This document shows, one piece after another, positions 1 to 9,216 of a DNA stretch of 64,000 nucleotides. The position numbers and the translations under genes were made by a program. The DNA is from Xylanibacter ruminicola (GTDB taxonomy: Bacteria > Bacteroidota > Bacteroidia > Bacteroidales > Bacteroidaceae), in the NCBI GenBank assembly GCA_015060625.1, contig SUYC01000002.1, forward strand, positions 1-64,000, written 5' to 3'. Position 1 is the first letter of the stretch. Each line of letters opens with the position of its first letter. The notes under the pieces are model-generated. The model was given only the letters and a program-made list of their open reading frames with translations. It searched no databases and had not been told where the DNA came from.

Positions 1-34
1 ACTCAAACACGTTAAAATCTTCTGTTTTTTCCAT
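1..34 (-). CDS. 5' end of an unidentified gene cut by the left edge
   Basis: An ATG at 34-32 opens a minus-strand frame reading MEKTEDFNVFE before the window ends. Only 11 codons are visible, so the family cannot be named. It lies downstream of the isomerase gene on the same strand but is separated from it by a strong terminator, so it probably has its own promoter. Confidence 0.45.
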   Translation of the reverse strand, partial: MEKTEDFNVFE

Positions 35-37
35 TTT

Positions 38-62
38 AAACGTTGTTTTTTATTCAACGTTT
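38..62 (-). promoter_or_regulatory. Hairpin just upstream of the left-edge start codon
   Basis: Arms AAACGTTG (38-45) and CAACGTTT (55-62) form a perfect 8-bp stem with an AT-only loop. On the minus strand the stem ends three bases before the ATG at 34. It could affect translation initiation, which is inference. Confidence 0.35.
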
Positions 63-76
63 TTCAGGGCAAGACA

Positions 77-126
77 GACTGCAGTCCTGCAGTTAAAGGA
101 CTAGAGTCCTTTAGTAGGAGGACTGG
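77..126. repeat. Dispersed palindromic GGACT/AGTCC repeat, copy 1
   Basis: The unit contains GACTGCAGTC (77-86, a perfect palindrome), AAAGGACT-AG-AGTCCTTT (95-112, 8-bp arms) and AGTAGGAGGACTGG (113-126). An inverted relative is at 57551-57622: the 14 bases AGTAGGAGGACTGG are identical there (as complement, 57551-57564) and are flanked by the same TGCAGTCCTGC block. Copy 1 differs by an extra 22-bp palindromic insert at 91-112. Confidence 0.7.
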
Positions 127-153
127 CTCTGGCAACAATACTTTAGGATTAAA

Positions 154-188
154 AAGAGCCGCAACCCTGTAAAAAGGTTGCGGCTCTT
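154..188 (-). terminator. Rho-independent terminator of the isomerase gene
   Basis: AAGAGCCGCAACC (154-166) pairs perfectly over 13 bp with GGTTGCGGCTCTT (176-188) around a 9-base loop. Reading on the minus strand, the stem lies about 23 bp after the stop codon at 211 and is followed by a T run (complement of 151-155). Confidence 0.9.
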
Positions 189-210
189 ATAATTGAGATA
201 ATCTATCGAC

Positions 211-1707
211 TTATGCGAATGGATTCTCTGTTGGGTAGTAATCACCCTTGGGGAAGTTGTAGTCGATTTCCTCAACGGGGATGCCCATGTACTTGAGAAC
301 CTCCCACAGGTACTTACCAGCATGATCGAACATCACAGCGCAGTGGTGTGGGTAGTGCTTCTCGATGAGCACGTGACGATAGAAGCGGCTCATGTTCTTA
401 ACACCGAAGATACCGATAGAACCGAATGAGCGTGTAGCTACAGGAATCACCTCACCCTGAGCGATGTAAGCGCGGAGTTTGGTGTCGGCCGTGCTCTGCA
501 GACGGTAGATAGTAGCCTTGCCTGGCTTGATATCGCCCTCGAGAGTACCGTTTGTCACCTCTACAGGCAGAGCGCGTGCCATGATGCGCTGGAAGCACAT
601 GCTGCAGTTGCAAACCTTAGACGAAGCGGTGTTACCACAGTGGAAGCCCATGAAGATCTCCTTGTCTGTGTACTCGTCGCACAGGAACTTCTTGCCCTTG
701 ATGCTCTCCTCGTACATATCGTTAGGAACGGTGTTGTTGATGTCGAGCAGTGTAACAGCATCCTCTGTGATGCAAGTACCGATGAACTCAGACAGTGTTC
801 CGTAGATATCAACCTCGCAGCTAACGGGGATACCGCGGCTGGTGAGACGGCTGTTTACATAGCAAGGAACGAAACCAAACATGGTCTGGAAAGCAGGCCA
901 GCACTTGGTGGTGAGTGATACGAACTGGCGGCAGCCCTTGTGAGCCTCGATCCAGTCGGTCAGAGTGAGCTCATACTGAGCGAGCTTAGGCAGAACAGAA
1001 GGAATTTTGTTGCCAGCACCCAGCTCATTAGCCATATCCTTAACTACATCGTCGATACGTGGATCGCCCTGGTGCTTCTGGAACGACTCGAGCAGGTCGA
1101 GCTCTGAGTTCTCCTCGATTTCAACATCGAGATCATACAGGGCACGGATAGGAGCGTTACAAGCCAGGAAGTTGTTTGGACGAGGACCGAAACTGATAAT
1201 CTTCAGGTTCTGCAGACCAACGATAGCGCGAGCGATGGGCAGGAACTCGTGGATGAGTTCAGCGCAGTGGTCAGCGTCGCCAACAGGCTCCTCAGGAATG
1301 TAAGCACGAGTCTTACGCAGAGAGAGAGCGTGGCTGGCATTCAGCATACCACAGTAAGCATCGCCACGACCATCAATCAGGTCGTTCTGAGTCTCCTCAG
1401 CAGCAGCGCAGAACATAGCTGGGCCATTGAAATACTTAGCCAGCATGGTTTCAGAAATCTCAGGACCGAAGTTGCCAAGATATACACAGAGTGCATTACA
1501 TCCTGCTTTATTGATATCCTCGAGGGCCTGCTGCATGTGGATTTCGCTCTCAACAATGCAGATAGGGCACTCGTAGATGCCATCCTTACCGAATTTCTTC
1601 TCATACGCAGCGATAACAGCCTTACGACGGTTAACAGCTAATGACTCAGGAAAACAGTCGCGAGATACAGCGACGATTCCAACTTTAATTTTAGGTACGT
1701 TGTTCAT
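211..1707 (-). CDS. L-fucose/L-arabinose isomerase family protein
   Basis: The product is 498 residues and resembles the FucI/AraA superfamily (COG2407 type), cytoplasmic ketol isomerases that interconvert aldose and ketose sugars. It starts at the ATG at 1707 (MNNVPKIKVGIVAVSRDCF), 14 codons inside the longest frame, because the -7 box at 1754-1761 would put transcription start after any farther upstream codon. Visible family features are the N-terminal beta-alpha region with the LGNFGPE stretch near residue 95, and the C-terminal half with the FMGFHCGNT segment and clustered Cys/His. It is shorter than classical FucI (about 590 residues), so the substrate (fucose, arabinose or another sugar) cannot be fixed from sequence. 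It is transcribed alone and ends at a strong terminator. Confidence 0.75.
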   Translation of the reverse strand: MNNVPKIKVGIVAVSRDCFPESLAVNRRKAVIAAYEKKFGKDGIYECPICIVESEIHMQQALEDINKAGCNALCVYLGNFGPEISETMLAKYFNGPAMFCAAAEETQNDLIDGRGDAYCGMLNASHALSLRKTRAYIPEEPVGDADHCAELIHEFLPIARAIVGLQNLKIISFGPRPNNFLACNAPIRALYDLDVEIEENSELDLLESFQKHQGDPRIDDVVKDMANELGAGNKIPSVLPKLAQYELTLTDWIEAHKGCRQFVSLTTKCWPAFQTMFGFVPCYVNSRLTSRGIPVSCEVDIYGTLSEFIGTCITEDAVTLLDINNTVPNDMYEESIKGKKFLCDEYTDKEIFMGFHCGNTASSKVCNCSMCFQRIMARALPVEVTNGTLEGDIKPGKATIYRLQSTADTKLRAYIAQGEVIPVATRSFGSIGIFGVKNMSRFYRHVLIEKHYPHHCAVMFDHAGKYLWEVLKYMGIPVEEIDYNFPKGDYYPTENPFA

Positions 1708-1753
1708 ATTAAAATGAGTTTGTTTATAAAGTAATGATTTTCGTTTCAAGCCA

Positions 1754-1761
1754 CAAAGTTA
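1754..1761 (-). promoter_or_regulatory. -7 promoter box for the isomerase gene
   Basis: The complement reads TAACTTTG, matching the Bacteroidetes TAnnTTTG box. The implied 5' leader to the ATG at 1707 is about 40 nt. Confidence 0.65.
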
Positions 1762-1807
1762 TAACTTAATCTCGAAATCACAAAGATTTTTAGAAAAAAT
1801 AACAGCC

Positions 1808-1842
1808 GATGATACATTTATAATATAAGGATGATACATTTA
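1808..1842. repeat. Two 13-bp direct repeats, probable operator
   Basis: GATGATACATTTA occurs exactly at 1808-1820 and 1830-1842, 22 bp from start to start, about two helical turns. The pair lies in the divergent intergenic space, and the second copy covers where the -33 element of the plus-strand promoter would be. Binding by a dimeric regulator is inference. Confidence 0.6.
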
Positions 1843-1857
1843 AAAAAATATTTTTGT

Positions 1858-1865
1858 TACCTTTG
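1858..1865 (+). promoter_or_regulatory. -7 promoter box for the DUF3667 gene
   Basis: TACCTTTG lies only 8 bp before the ATG at 1874, so the transcript would be almost leaderless. Confidence 0.7.
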
Positions 1866-1873
1866 CAAACGTA

Positions 1874-2866
1874 ATGGAACAGTTAAGAGACAAATACAGA
1901 AGATTTAAGGCTTGGCAAGAGCAACCTCACCAGGTGATGCCACTATCTGCCGAGAAGCATGTGTGTGCCACTTGCGGCACAGAGTTTCATGGCAACTATT
2001 GTCCGCGATGCGGACAGCGCGCCACCATCGGCAGATATTCGTTCAAATCGGCATTTTTGTTGTTTTTAGACGTCTGGGGATTGGGCAATCGTGGCATGTT
2101 CCGTTCCATTCGCGACCTGCTGCTGCGTCCTGGCTACATGATTCGCGACTATCTGAATGGCATGCAGATGGCGTATTTCCCTCCGTTCAAGATGTTCTTC
2201 CTGGGCATAGCTTTATTAGTATTTGTACAGTCGGGCCTGAATATCAGGATGGAGAATGTTATCAGTAATAGCAAGGAAGTGATTTCCCAAAGCCTTGACA
2301 AAACATCCGACAATATTAATAAAATAGATAAGGTAGAAAAGAAATCATTCGACAAAGCCGCTATCAATGACACCATAAATATTAACGGTAAAAAATTAGC
2401 TATCGAGAAAACCGAAAAAAGCGACCAAATAAGAGTGAACGGGAAATATTATGGGTTAAAATTCGCAGAGATTCTCCAGAAGTTTTTCCGTTGGATAGTA
2501 GATAACCAGACAGTTGCTCAGTTCCTTTGGCTACTCGTTTTGTCGGCCCCGATGTACTTCCTTTTCCGCCACAATAAAAAGATTCCAGACATACACTACT
2601 CGGAGTTCTTTGTATCGATGGTTTACATTACAAATTTAATGACAATTATCAGTATTATAGGTGAGTTTTTCTCTCCAGGAAACGCCATGATAGATATCAT
2701 AGGTGGCGCCGCAAGTATTGTACCACTCAAACAGCTATATGGTTATAGCTATAAAAGGACATTCTTTAAGGTGGCACTATCATTTATGATACTGATTATT
2801 CTAGCAATTATATTGGCAGCTATATTTGCTGGTTTAGCATACCTATACGTCCGATATATATTGTAG
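1874..2866 (+). CDS. DUF3667-type membrane protein with N-terminal zinc ribbon
   Basis: The product is 330 residues. Near residues 31-48 are two Cys pairs (CATCGTEF...CPRCG) forming a zinc-ribbon-like module. It is followed by the DUF3667 signature region (GLGNRGMFRSIRDLLLRPG, roughly residues 70-90) and a first hydrophobic span near residue 110. A charged loop of about 90 residues (130-220) precedes three or four further membrane spans to the C-terminus. The family is common in Bacteroidetes and has no established function. The gene is a single-gene unit, divergent from the isomerase and sharing its upstream repeats. Confidence 0.75.
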   Translation: MEQLRDKYRRFKAWQEQPHQVMPLSAEKHVCATCGTEFHGNYCPRCGQRATIGRYSFKSAFLLFLDVWGLGNRGMFRSIRDLLLRPGYMIRDYLNGMQMAYFPPFKMFFLGIALLVFVQSGLNIRMENVISNSKEVISQSLDKTSDNINKIDKVEKKSFDKAAINDTININGKKLAIEKTEKSDQIRVNGKYYGLKFAEILQKFFRWIVDNQTVAQFLWLLVLSAPMYFLFRHNKKIPDIHYSEFFVSMVYITNLMTIISIIGEFFSPGNAMIDIIGGAASIVPLKQLYGYSYKRTFFKVALSFMILIILAIILAAIFAGLAYLYVRYIL

Positions 2867-2888
2867 TATATAATTTTTAGCTTTTAAA

Positions 2889-2920
2889 TTTGGTGTTCTG
2901 CTGAGTAATTTGTATCTTTG
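2889..2920 (+). promoter_or_regulatory. Promoter of the leuS operon
   Basis: TTTG at 2889-2892, a 20-bp spacer, then TATCTTTG at 2913-2920: a textbook Bacteroidetes sigma-ABfr promoter. The leader to the ATG at 2965 is about 38 nt. Confidence 0.85.
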
Positions 2921-2964
2921 CACCCGTATTTATATGTACGGAAACAATTAAATTAAAAGATACA

Positions 2965-5784
2965 ATGGATTACAATTTCAGAGACATCGAACAGAAATGG
3001 CAAAAGCGATGGGTTGAGAATGGAACCTATCGTGTGGTGGAAGACAAGAACAAAAAGAAATTCTATGTACTGAACATGTTCCCCTATCCATCAGGAGCAG
3101 GTTTGCACGTAGGTCACCCACTTGGCTATATCGCCAGTGATATCTATGCACGCTTCAAGCGTCAGCAGGGTTACAACGTGCTCAACCCCATGGGTTACGA
3201 TGCTTACGGACTGCCTGCCGAGCAGTATGCCATACAGACAGGTCAGCACCCTGAGAAAACCACTTTCGAGAATATCAACCGCTACCGTTCACAGTTGGAT
3301 AAGATTGGATTCTGTTTCGATTGGGAGCGCGAGGTTCGTACTTGTGATCCTATCTACTACAAGTGGACCCAGTGGGCTTTCCAGCGCATGTTCAAGAGCT
3401 ATTTCAGCACTTCGTCGCACAAAGCCCAGCCAACCATCAAGCTGATTGAGCACTTTGAGCTGATGGGTACTGAGGATTGCCACGCTCTGGGAACCGAAGA
3501 GCTGCACTTCACAGCTGCCGAGTGGAACGCTTTCTCAGAGAAGAAAAAGCAGGAGGTACTGATGAACTATCGTATAGCCTATCTGGCCGATACCATGGTA
3601 AACTGGTGCCCGAAACTGGGAACCGTACTGGCCAACGATGAGGTTGTGGATGGTGTATCAGTTCGCGGCGGATATCCTGTAGTGCAGAAGAAGATGCGCC
3701 AGTGGTGCCTGCGCGTATCAGCCTACGCTCAGCGACTGCTCGACGGATTGGATAATATCGACTGGACCGACTCGCTGAAGGAAACCCAGCGCAACTGGAT
3801 TGGTCGTTCAGAAGGAACAGAAGTAGAATTCAACGTAGCCGATAGCGATAAGCACTTCACCATCTTTACCACTCGTGCTGATACGATGTTTGGTGTTACA
3901 TTCATGGTACTGGCACCTGAAAGCGACCTGGTAGCAGAGCTGACTACACCTGAGCAGAAGGCTGAGGTTGAAAAGTATCTCGACTATGTGAAGAAGCGTA
4001 CAGAGCGCGATCGCCAGATGGACCACAAGGTAACAGGTGTGTTCTCGGGTAGCTACGCCATCAATCCATTTACAGATGAGAAAATCCCCATCTGGATTGC
4101 CGAATATGTACTGGCTGGTTATGGTACTGGCGCCATCATGGCTGTACCTGCTCACGACAGTCGCGACTATGCCTTTGCCAAGCACTTCAACCTGCCCATC
4201 ATTCCACTGATTGAGGGTGCTGATGTATCAGAGGAGAGCTATGATGCCAAGGAAGGTATAGTTTGCAACTCAGCATCAGCTAAGTTCAGCTTGAATGGCT
4301 TGACTGTGAAGGAGGCCATCGCTGCCACCAAGAAGTATGTTACTGAGCAGGGCTTGGGTCGTGTAAAGGTGAACTACCGCCTGCGCGATGCCATTTTCTC
4401 TCGCCAGCGTTACTGGGGTGAGCCATTCCCTGTTTACTACAAGGACGACATGCCCTATATGATTCCAAAGGAGTGCCTGCCTCTGGAGTTGCCTGAAATT
4501 GACGAGTACAAGCCAACAGAGACTGGTGAACCACCATTGGGTCGTGCCAAGATGTGGGCTTGGGACACTAAGACAGACAAGGTGGTATCAAAGGATCTCA
4601 TCGATAATAAGACCGTATTCCCACTTGAGCTGAACACCATGCCTGGTTTCGCTGGTTCAAGTGCATACTATCTGCGCTATATGGACCCCAAGAACGAGCA
4701 AGCTCTTGTTAGCAAGGAGGCCGATGAATACTGGCGCAATGTGGATCTCTACGTAGGTGGTACCGAGCATGCTACTGGTCACCTTATCTATTCACGTTTC
4801 TGGAACAAGTTCCTCTTCGACTCTGGCTATAGCTGCGAGGATGAGCCATTCAAGAAACTGGTTAACCAGGGTATGATTCAAGGCCGTTCAAACTTTGTAT
4901 ATCGAGTTGAGGACGAGGGTGCCGACAAGGGTAAGTTTGTCAGCTTCGGATTGAAGGGTAACTACACCACCACACCTATCCACGTGGATGTCAACATCGT
5001 ATCTGCAGATATTCTGGATATCGAGGCCTTCAAGGCTTGGCGTCCTGAGTACAACAACGCAGAGTTTATCCTGGAGAACGGTCAGTATAAGTGTGGTTGG
5101 GCCATCGAGAAGATGTCGAAGTCGATGTTCAACGTCGTCAACCCGGATATGATTGTAGAGAAGTATGGTGCCGACACCCTGCGTCTTTATGAAATGTTCC
5201 TGGGTCCTGTTGAGCAGTCGAAGCCTTGGGATACCAACGGTATCGACGGCTGCCACCGCTTCCTGAAGAAGTTCTGGAACCTCTTCCAGAATGGATTCGA
5301 CGAAGGTGCTGCCACACCTGAGAACCTGAAGAGTGTGCACAAGCTGATCAAGAAGGTATCTACCGATATCGAGAACTTCAGCTATAACACTTCTATCTCG
5401 GCCTTCATGATTTGTGTAAACGAGTTGGGACAGCAGAAGTGCAAGAACAAGGAAATGCTGAAGACACTCGTCATCCTGATAGCTCCATTTGCACCACATA
5501 TTGCCGAAGAGCTATGGGAGCAGCTGGGCGAGCAGGGTAGCGTTTGCGACTCAGAGTGGCCAAAATGGAACGAGCAGTATCTGGTAGAGAGCCAGGTTAA
5601 GTTGGGCATTGCCTTCAACGGTAAGACCCGTTTGGAGATGGAGTTCCCTGCTGATGCCGATAACAAGACCATAGAGGAGGCTGTACTTTCTTGCGAGGCC
5701 GCACAGAAGTATCTCGAAGGTTTCCAGATAGTAAAGGTTATCATCGTCCCTAAGCGTATGGTGAACATCGTACTGAAGAAATAA
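2965..5784 (+). CDS. leuS: Leucyl-tRNA synthetase
   Basis: The 939-residue product charges tRNA-Leu with leucine in the cytoplasm. The class I HIGH motif is seen as HVGHPLGY near residues 48-55 and the KMSKS loop as KMSKSMFN near residue 715. Between them are the large CP1 editing domain, with the TTRADT and [16 protein letters not shown] motifs, and the [10 protein letters not shown] stretch that marks LeuS. Length is normal for bacterial LeuS. It is the first gene of an operon; its stop codon overlaps the next start by one base (5784). Confidence 0.97.
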   Translation: MDYNFRDIEQKWQKRWVENGTYRVVEDKNKKKFYVLNMFPYPSGAGLHVGHPLGYIASDIYARFKRQQGYNVLNPMGYDAYGLPAEQYAIQTGQHPEKTTFENINRYRSQLDKIGFCFDWEREVRTCDPIYYKWTQWAFQRMFKSYFSTSSHKAQPTIKLIEHFELMGTEDCHALGTEELHFTAAEWNAFSEKKKQEVLMNYRIAYLADTMVNWCPKLGTVLANDEVVDGVSVRGGYPVVQKKMRQWCLRVSAYAQRLLDGLDNIDWTDSLKETQRNWIGRSEGTEVEFNVADSDKHFTIFTTRADTMFGVTFMVLAPESDLVAELTTPEQKAEVEKYLDYVKKRTERDRQMDHKVTGVFSGSYAINPFTDEKIPIWIAEYVLAGYGTGAIMAVPAHDSRDYAFAKHFNLPIIPLIEGADVSEESYDAKEGIVCNSASAKFSLNGLTVKEAIAATKKYVTEQGLGRVKVNYRLRDAIFSRQRYWGEPFPVYYKDDMPYMIPKECLPLELPEIDEYKPTETGEPPLGRAKMWAWDTKTDKVVSKDLIDNKTVFPLELNTMPGFAGSSAYYLRYMDPKNEQALVSKEADEYWRNVDLYVGGTEHATGHLIYSRFWNKFLFDSGYSCEDEPFKKLVNQGMIQGRSNFVYRVEDEGADKGKFVSFGLKGNYTTTPIHVDVNIVSADILDIEAFKAWRPEYNNAEFILENGQYKCGWAIEKMSKSMFNVVNPDMIVEKYGADTLRLYEMFLGPVEQSKPWDTNGIDGCHRFLKKFWNLFQNGFDEGAATPENLKSVHKLIKKVSTDIENFSYNTSISAFMICVNELGQQKCKNKEMLKTLVILIAPFAPHIAEELWEQLGEQGSVCDSEWPKWNEQYLVESQVKLGIAFNGKTRLEMEFPADADNKTIEEAVLSCEAAQKYLEGFQIVKVIIVPKRMVNIVLKK

Positions 5785-7298
5785 TGACTATCGATCACAA
5801 GATAATTCTCAACGAGGTCAAGGACTATATGTTTATAGCCCTTGGCCTTTTTCTCTATACCATCGCCTTCACAGTATTCTTGATGCCCTATCAGATTGTG
5901 GCCGGAGGCGTCACTGGTTTATCAGCTATCATTTACTATGCTACTGGCTTTCATCTGGAAAACACCTATATCATCATCAACGGTCTGCTACTGATAGTGG
6001 CCCTGAAGATACTGGGGTATAAGTTCCTTATGAAGACTATCTTTGCCATTTTTACGCTTTACTTCATGCTGCGATTTGCGCAAGACATCATCCCCAAGCA
6101 GGATAATGGCTTGCCATTCAAGCTCATGGGTGAAGGACAGGATTTCATGTCGATGATCATCGGTTGTGTTATCACAGGTATCGCCCTAGCTACCGTATTC
6201 CTGCATAATGGCTCTACTGGTGGCACGGATATCATCGCAGCATCAGTCAACAAGTATCACAACGTGTCTTTGGGATCTGTACTGATAGCAGCCGACTTCT
6301 GTATTATCGGTTCTTGTATGTTCTTCCCACAGTTCGGCACCTATCTGGAGCGTGCTCATAAGGTGATGTTCGGTTTCTGTGTGATGGCTATGGAGAACTA
6401 CGTACTCGACTATGTCATGAATGCCCGCAGGCAGTCGGTACAGTTCTTTATATTCTCTCGAAAATGGCAAGAGATAGCCAACGCTATCGGCACCCAGATG
6501 AATCATGGTGTAACTATCCTTGATGGTCATGGATGGTACACTGGTAAGCAGATGAAAGTGCTCTGCATCCTGGCCAAGAAGAACGAGAGTGTAAACATGT
6601 TCCGACTCATCAAGATGATAGACCCTAACGCCTTTGTATCACAGTCGAGCGTTATCGGTGTATATGGTGAGGGATTCGACGAAATGAAAGTAAAAATAAA
6701 AAAGGAGGATCATAAGAAAGTGAAAATAGTATTCGCAACTAACAATCTTAATAAACTTACTGAAGTAAGAAAGATTCTTGGCAATAAATTCCAGGTGATG
6801 TCGCTTGCCGAAATTGGTTGTAACGACGATATTCCAGAGAAAGGACAAACGCTGAAAGACAATGCGCTCATCAAGGCTCAGTGGATCTACGATAAGTATC
6901 ATGTCAACTGTTTCGCCGATGACACGGGTCTTGAGGTAGATGCACTTGGAGGTGCACCAGGTGTTTACAGCGCAAGATATGCAGGCGGTCAGGGGCACGA
7001 CTCTGAAGCCAATATGAAGAAACTGCTATCTGAACTGGAACATAAGGACAACCGTAAGGCGCGCTTCCGCACCGTCATCGCTCTCATCATAGATGGCAAG
7101 GTTACCACCTTCGATGGTATCATCAACGGCACCATCACACATGAGAAACGAGGCGGCGAAGGATTTGGCTACGATCCTATCTTTATGCCCGAAGGACATA
7201 ATCAGACGTTTGCCGAACTGGGTGCTGATATCAAAAATCACATCAGTCATAGGGCAAAGGCCGTTCAGAAACTGGCTGATTACCTATTAAAAAGGTAA
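5784..7298 (+). CDS. YitT-family membrane protein fused in frame to RdgB/HAM1 nucleotide pyrophosphatase
   Basis: One 504-codon frame holds two normally separate proteins. Residues 1 to about 305 form a YitT (DUF161/DUF2179) protein: five or so membrane spans, the [11 protein letters not shown] and [11 protein letters not shown] glycine motifs, then a soluble C-terminal domain ending [14 protein letters not shown]. From about residue 313 a complete RdgB/HAM1 domain follows ([12 protein letters not shown]..., [39 protein letters not shown]), the family that hydrolyses ITP, dITP and XTP to monophosphates. The junction contains an A-AAA-AAG heptamer, a GGAGG tract and an in-frame GTG at 6720, so separate products may also be made. 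YitT substrates are unknown. The gene sits between leuS and the porZ-like gene with almost no spacing. Confidence 0.9.
   Translation: MTIDHKIILNEVKDYMFIALGLFLYTIAFTVFLMPYQIVAGGVTGLSAIIYYATGFHLENTYIIINGLLLIVALKILGYKFLMKTIFAIFTLYFMLRFAQDIIPKQDNGLPFKLMGEGQDFMSMIIGCVITGIALATVFLHNGSTGGTDIIAASVNKYHNVSLGSVLIAADFCIIGSCMFFPQFGTYLERAHKVMFGFCVMAMENYVLDYVMNARRQSVQFFIFSRKWQEIANAIGTQMNHGVTILDGHGWYTGKQMKVLCILAKKNESVNMFRLIKMIDPNAFVSQSSVIGVYGEGFDEMKVKIKKEDHKKVKIVFATNNLNKLTEVRKILGNKFQVMSLAEIGCNDDIPEKGQTLKDNALIKAQWIYDKYHVNCFADDTGLEVDALGGAPGVYSARYAGGQGHDSEANMKKLLSELEHKDNRKARFRTVIALIIDGKVTTFDGIINGTITHEKRGGEGFGYDPIFMPEGHNQTFAELGADIKNHISHRAKAVQKLADYLLKR
6698..6722 (+). promoter_or_regulatory. Slippery heptamer, -1 stop and internal start at the YitT-RdgB junction
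   Basis: In the reading frame the sequence is A AAA AAG (6698-6704). A -1 slip would read GGA GGA TCA and stop at TAA 6713-6715, giving a YitT-only product. GGAGG (6704-6708) precedes an in-frame GTG (6720-6722) that begins exactly where RdgB proteins normally start (VKIVFATNN). The motifs are seen directly; frameshifting or re-initiation is inference. Confidence 0.5.
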
Positions 7299-7301
7299 CG
7301 T

Positions 7302-9206
7302 ATGAAGAGGTTGCTTGCCATCGTATTCACACTATGCTATTGCTACTTGGCAACAGCGCAAGTAGGTACATGGCGCAACTATCTGGCCTATCACGATGTG
7401 CAGCAGATTTGCAAGGCCGACAACGAGCTGTTTGTGCTGGCATCCAACGACCTCTATCAATACAATATCAATGATGCGAGTATCACTACCTATGATAAAG
7501 TAAATGGGTTAAGTGATACCCGCATCACTCATATAGCCTGGAACCAAAAAGCTAAGCGCCTGATTGCTATCTACGATAACTCGAATATCGATCTGATAGA
7601 ACCTGATGGCGATATCATTAATATCTCAGCCCTTTACAATAAATCGATAACCGAGGATAAAACGGTAACAGACATCTCTATCGATGATGTTTATGCCTAT
7701 CTGACCACCAGTTTTGCTATCATCAAAGTAAACATGCTGAAGGCAGAAATATCAGAAACCTATACCAAAAACCATCCTGAATACCCGTATGATCTGAAGC
7801 CTTATCAAGATGACTATGATAAGTATATCGCTACCGTATCAACCTTGAACCCAAACGGACCGGCTTACAACCGTTTCTACGAGTCGAAATTCATCGGCGA
7901 CAAGCTCTACACCACAGGTGGATATTTCCTGCCTGCCATGCCCGATAATGCGCTGCCAGGTACCATTCAGGTGTTTGATGGCAACGACTGGACGCTGTAT
8001 CAAGAACAAATCAACGAGATTACAGGCTATCCGTATGTAGATATCTGTTGTGTTGATGTGGACCCTCATGATCCTGAGCATGTGTTTGCAGGCGGTCGTT
8101 GTGGACTTTATGAGTTTAAAAACGGACAGCTTATTACCTATTATAATAAGGATAATAGTCCACTGATGGGTGCTAACGACAGAGGTACCCTGCTTGGCAA
8201 TGATTATGTGTTGGTATTAGGCATCCTGTTTGATAGTAAAGGTAGTCTCTGGGTACTAAACAGTCTGGCAGAGGGTGTCAGTCTGTTAGAGTTGACCAGC
8301 GATCACCAATGGATCAGCCACCACCATACGGAACTCGAAGACGAAAAAGGTATCACCATTCCCGGGTTATCAAAGATGATGTTTGACAGTCACGGACTGC
8401 TTTGGTTTGTGAACAACTTCTGGAACATACCAGCCTTATTCTGCTACGATACCAACCAGGATGTAATCCTCAAGTACGATCAAATTGTTAACCAGGACAA
8501 TACCAAATACAGTCCATATCATATCAACTGCATAGCCGAAGATAAAGAAGGTAATATATGGATAGGCACAGATGTTGGTCCGTTTATGATTCAAGAGAAT
8601 GAGATAGGCCAAACAACGGTTACTTTCTATCAGGTGAAAGTGCCACGCAATGATGGTACTAACTATGCCGATTATCTATTCAATAATGTAGATATCAGCA
8701 GTATGGCCATCGATGGTGCCAACCGTAAATGGTTTGGTACCAATGGGGCAGGCGTGTTCTTGATTTCGTCAGATAATATGGAGCAAGAAGAAAATTTCAC
8801 CACAGAAAACTCCAATCTTTTGTATAATAATATTTCATCTATCTCCATTAACCAGCAATCAGGCGAGGTGTTCTTCTTGTCTGATAATGGCTTATGCTCT
8901 TATCAGAGTAATGCCATCGCACCAAGTCAGGAGATGACAAAAGATCATATTTCAGTCTATCCTAATCCTGTAACTCCAGACTATACTGGTCTTGTTACCA
9001 TTACAGGATTAACCTATGATGCAGATGTAAAAATCACAACAGCTACAGGTGCTATTGTGGCCGAGGGCAGGAGCAATGGCGGTATGTTCAACTGGGACTG
9101 TCGCAACAAGCAAGGCAAGCGTGTGGCCAGTGGTGTGTATATGATAATAACAGCTACCTCCGATGGTAAAAAAGGAACCGTTGGAAAGATAGCTGTTATT
9201 AATTAA
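7302..9206 (+). CDS. porZ: PorZ-like beta-propeller protein with type IX sorting domain
   Basis: The 634-residue exported protein has a signal peptide (MKRLLAIVFTLCYCYLATAQ) followed by VGTWRNYLAYHDVQQI, the start typical of PorZ-type propellers. Repeated propeller blades (LYQYNINDASITTYDKVNGLSDTRI; IAEDKEGNIWIGTDVGPFM; ISINQQSGEVFFLSDNGL) fill residues 25-540. The last 75 or so residues form a type A C-terminal sorting domain (SVYPNPV...GVYMI). PorZ belongs to the attachment complex that transfers anionic LPS to type IX secretion cargo at the cell surface. It is shorter than the Porphyromonas protein, so a related propeller protein is possible. It follows the YitT-RdgB gene by 3 bp. Confidence 0.65.
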   Translation: MKRLLAIVFTLCYCYLATAQVGTWRNYLAYHDVQQICKADNELFVLASNDLYQYNINDASITTYDKVNGLSDTRITHIAWNQKAKRLIAIYDNSNIDLIEPDGDIINISALYNKSITEDKTVTDISIDDVYAYLTTSFAIIKVNMLKAEISETYTKNHPEYPYDLKPYQDDYDKYIATVSTLNPNGPAYNRFYESKFIGDKLYTTGGYFLPAMPDNALPGTIQVFDGNDWTLYQEQINEITGYPYVDICCVDVDPHDPEHVFAGGRCGLYEFKNGQLITYYNKDNSPLMGANDRGTLLGNDYVLVLGILFDSKGSLWVLNSLAEGVSLLELTSDHQWISHHHTELEDEKGITIPGLSKMMFDSHGLLWFVNNFWNIPALFCYDTNQDVILKYDQIVNQDNTKYSPYHINCIAEDKEGNIWIGTDVGPFMIQENEIGQTTVTFYQVKVPRNDGTNYADYLFNNVDISSMAIDGANRKWFGTNGAGVFLISSDNMEQEENFTTENSNLLYNNISSISINQQSGEVFFLSDNGLCSYQSNAIAPSQEMTKDHISVYPNPVTPDYTGLVTITGLTYDADVKITTATGAIVAEGRSNGGMFNWDCRNKQGKRVASGVYMIITATSDGKKGTVGKIAVIN

Positions 9207-9216
9207 CTCTGAACTC

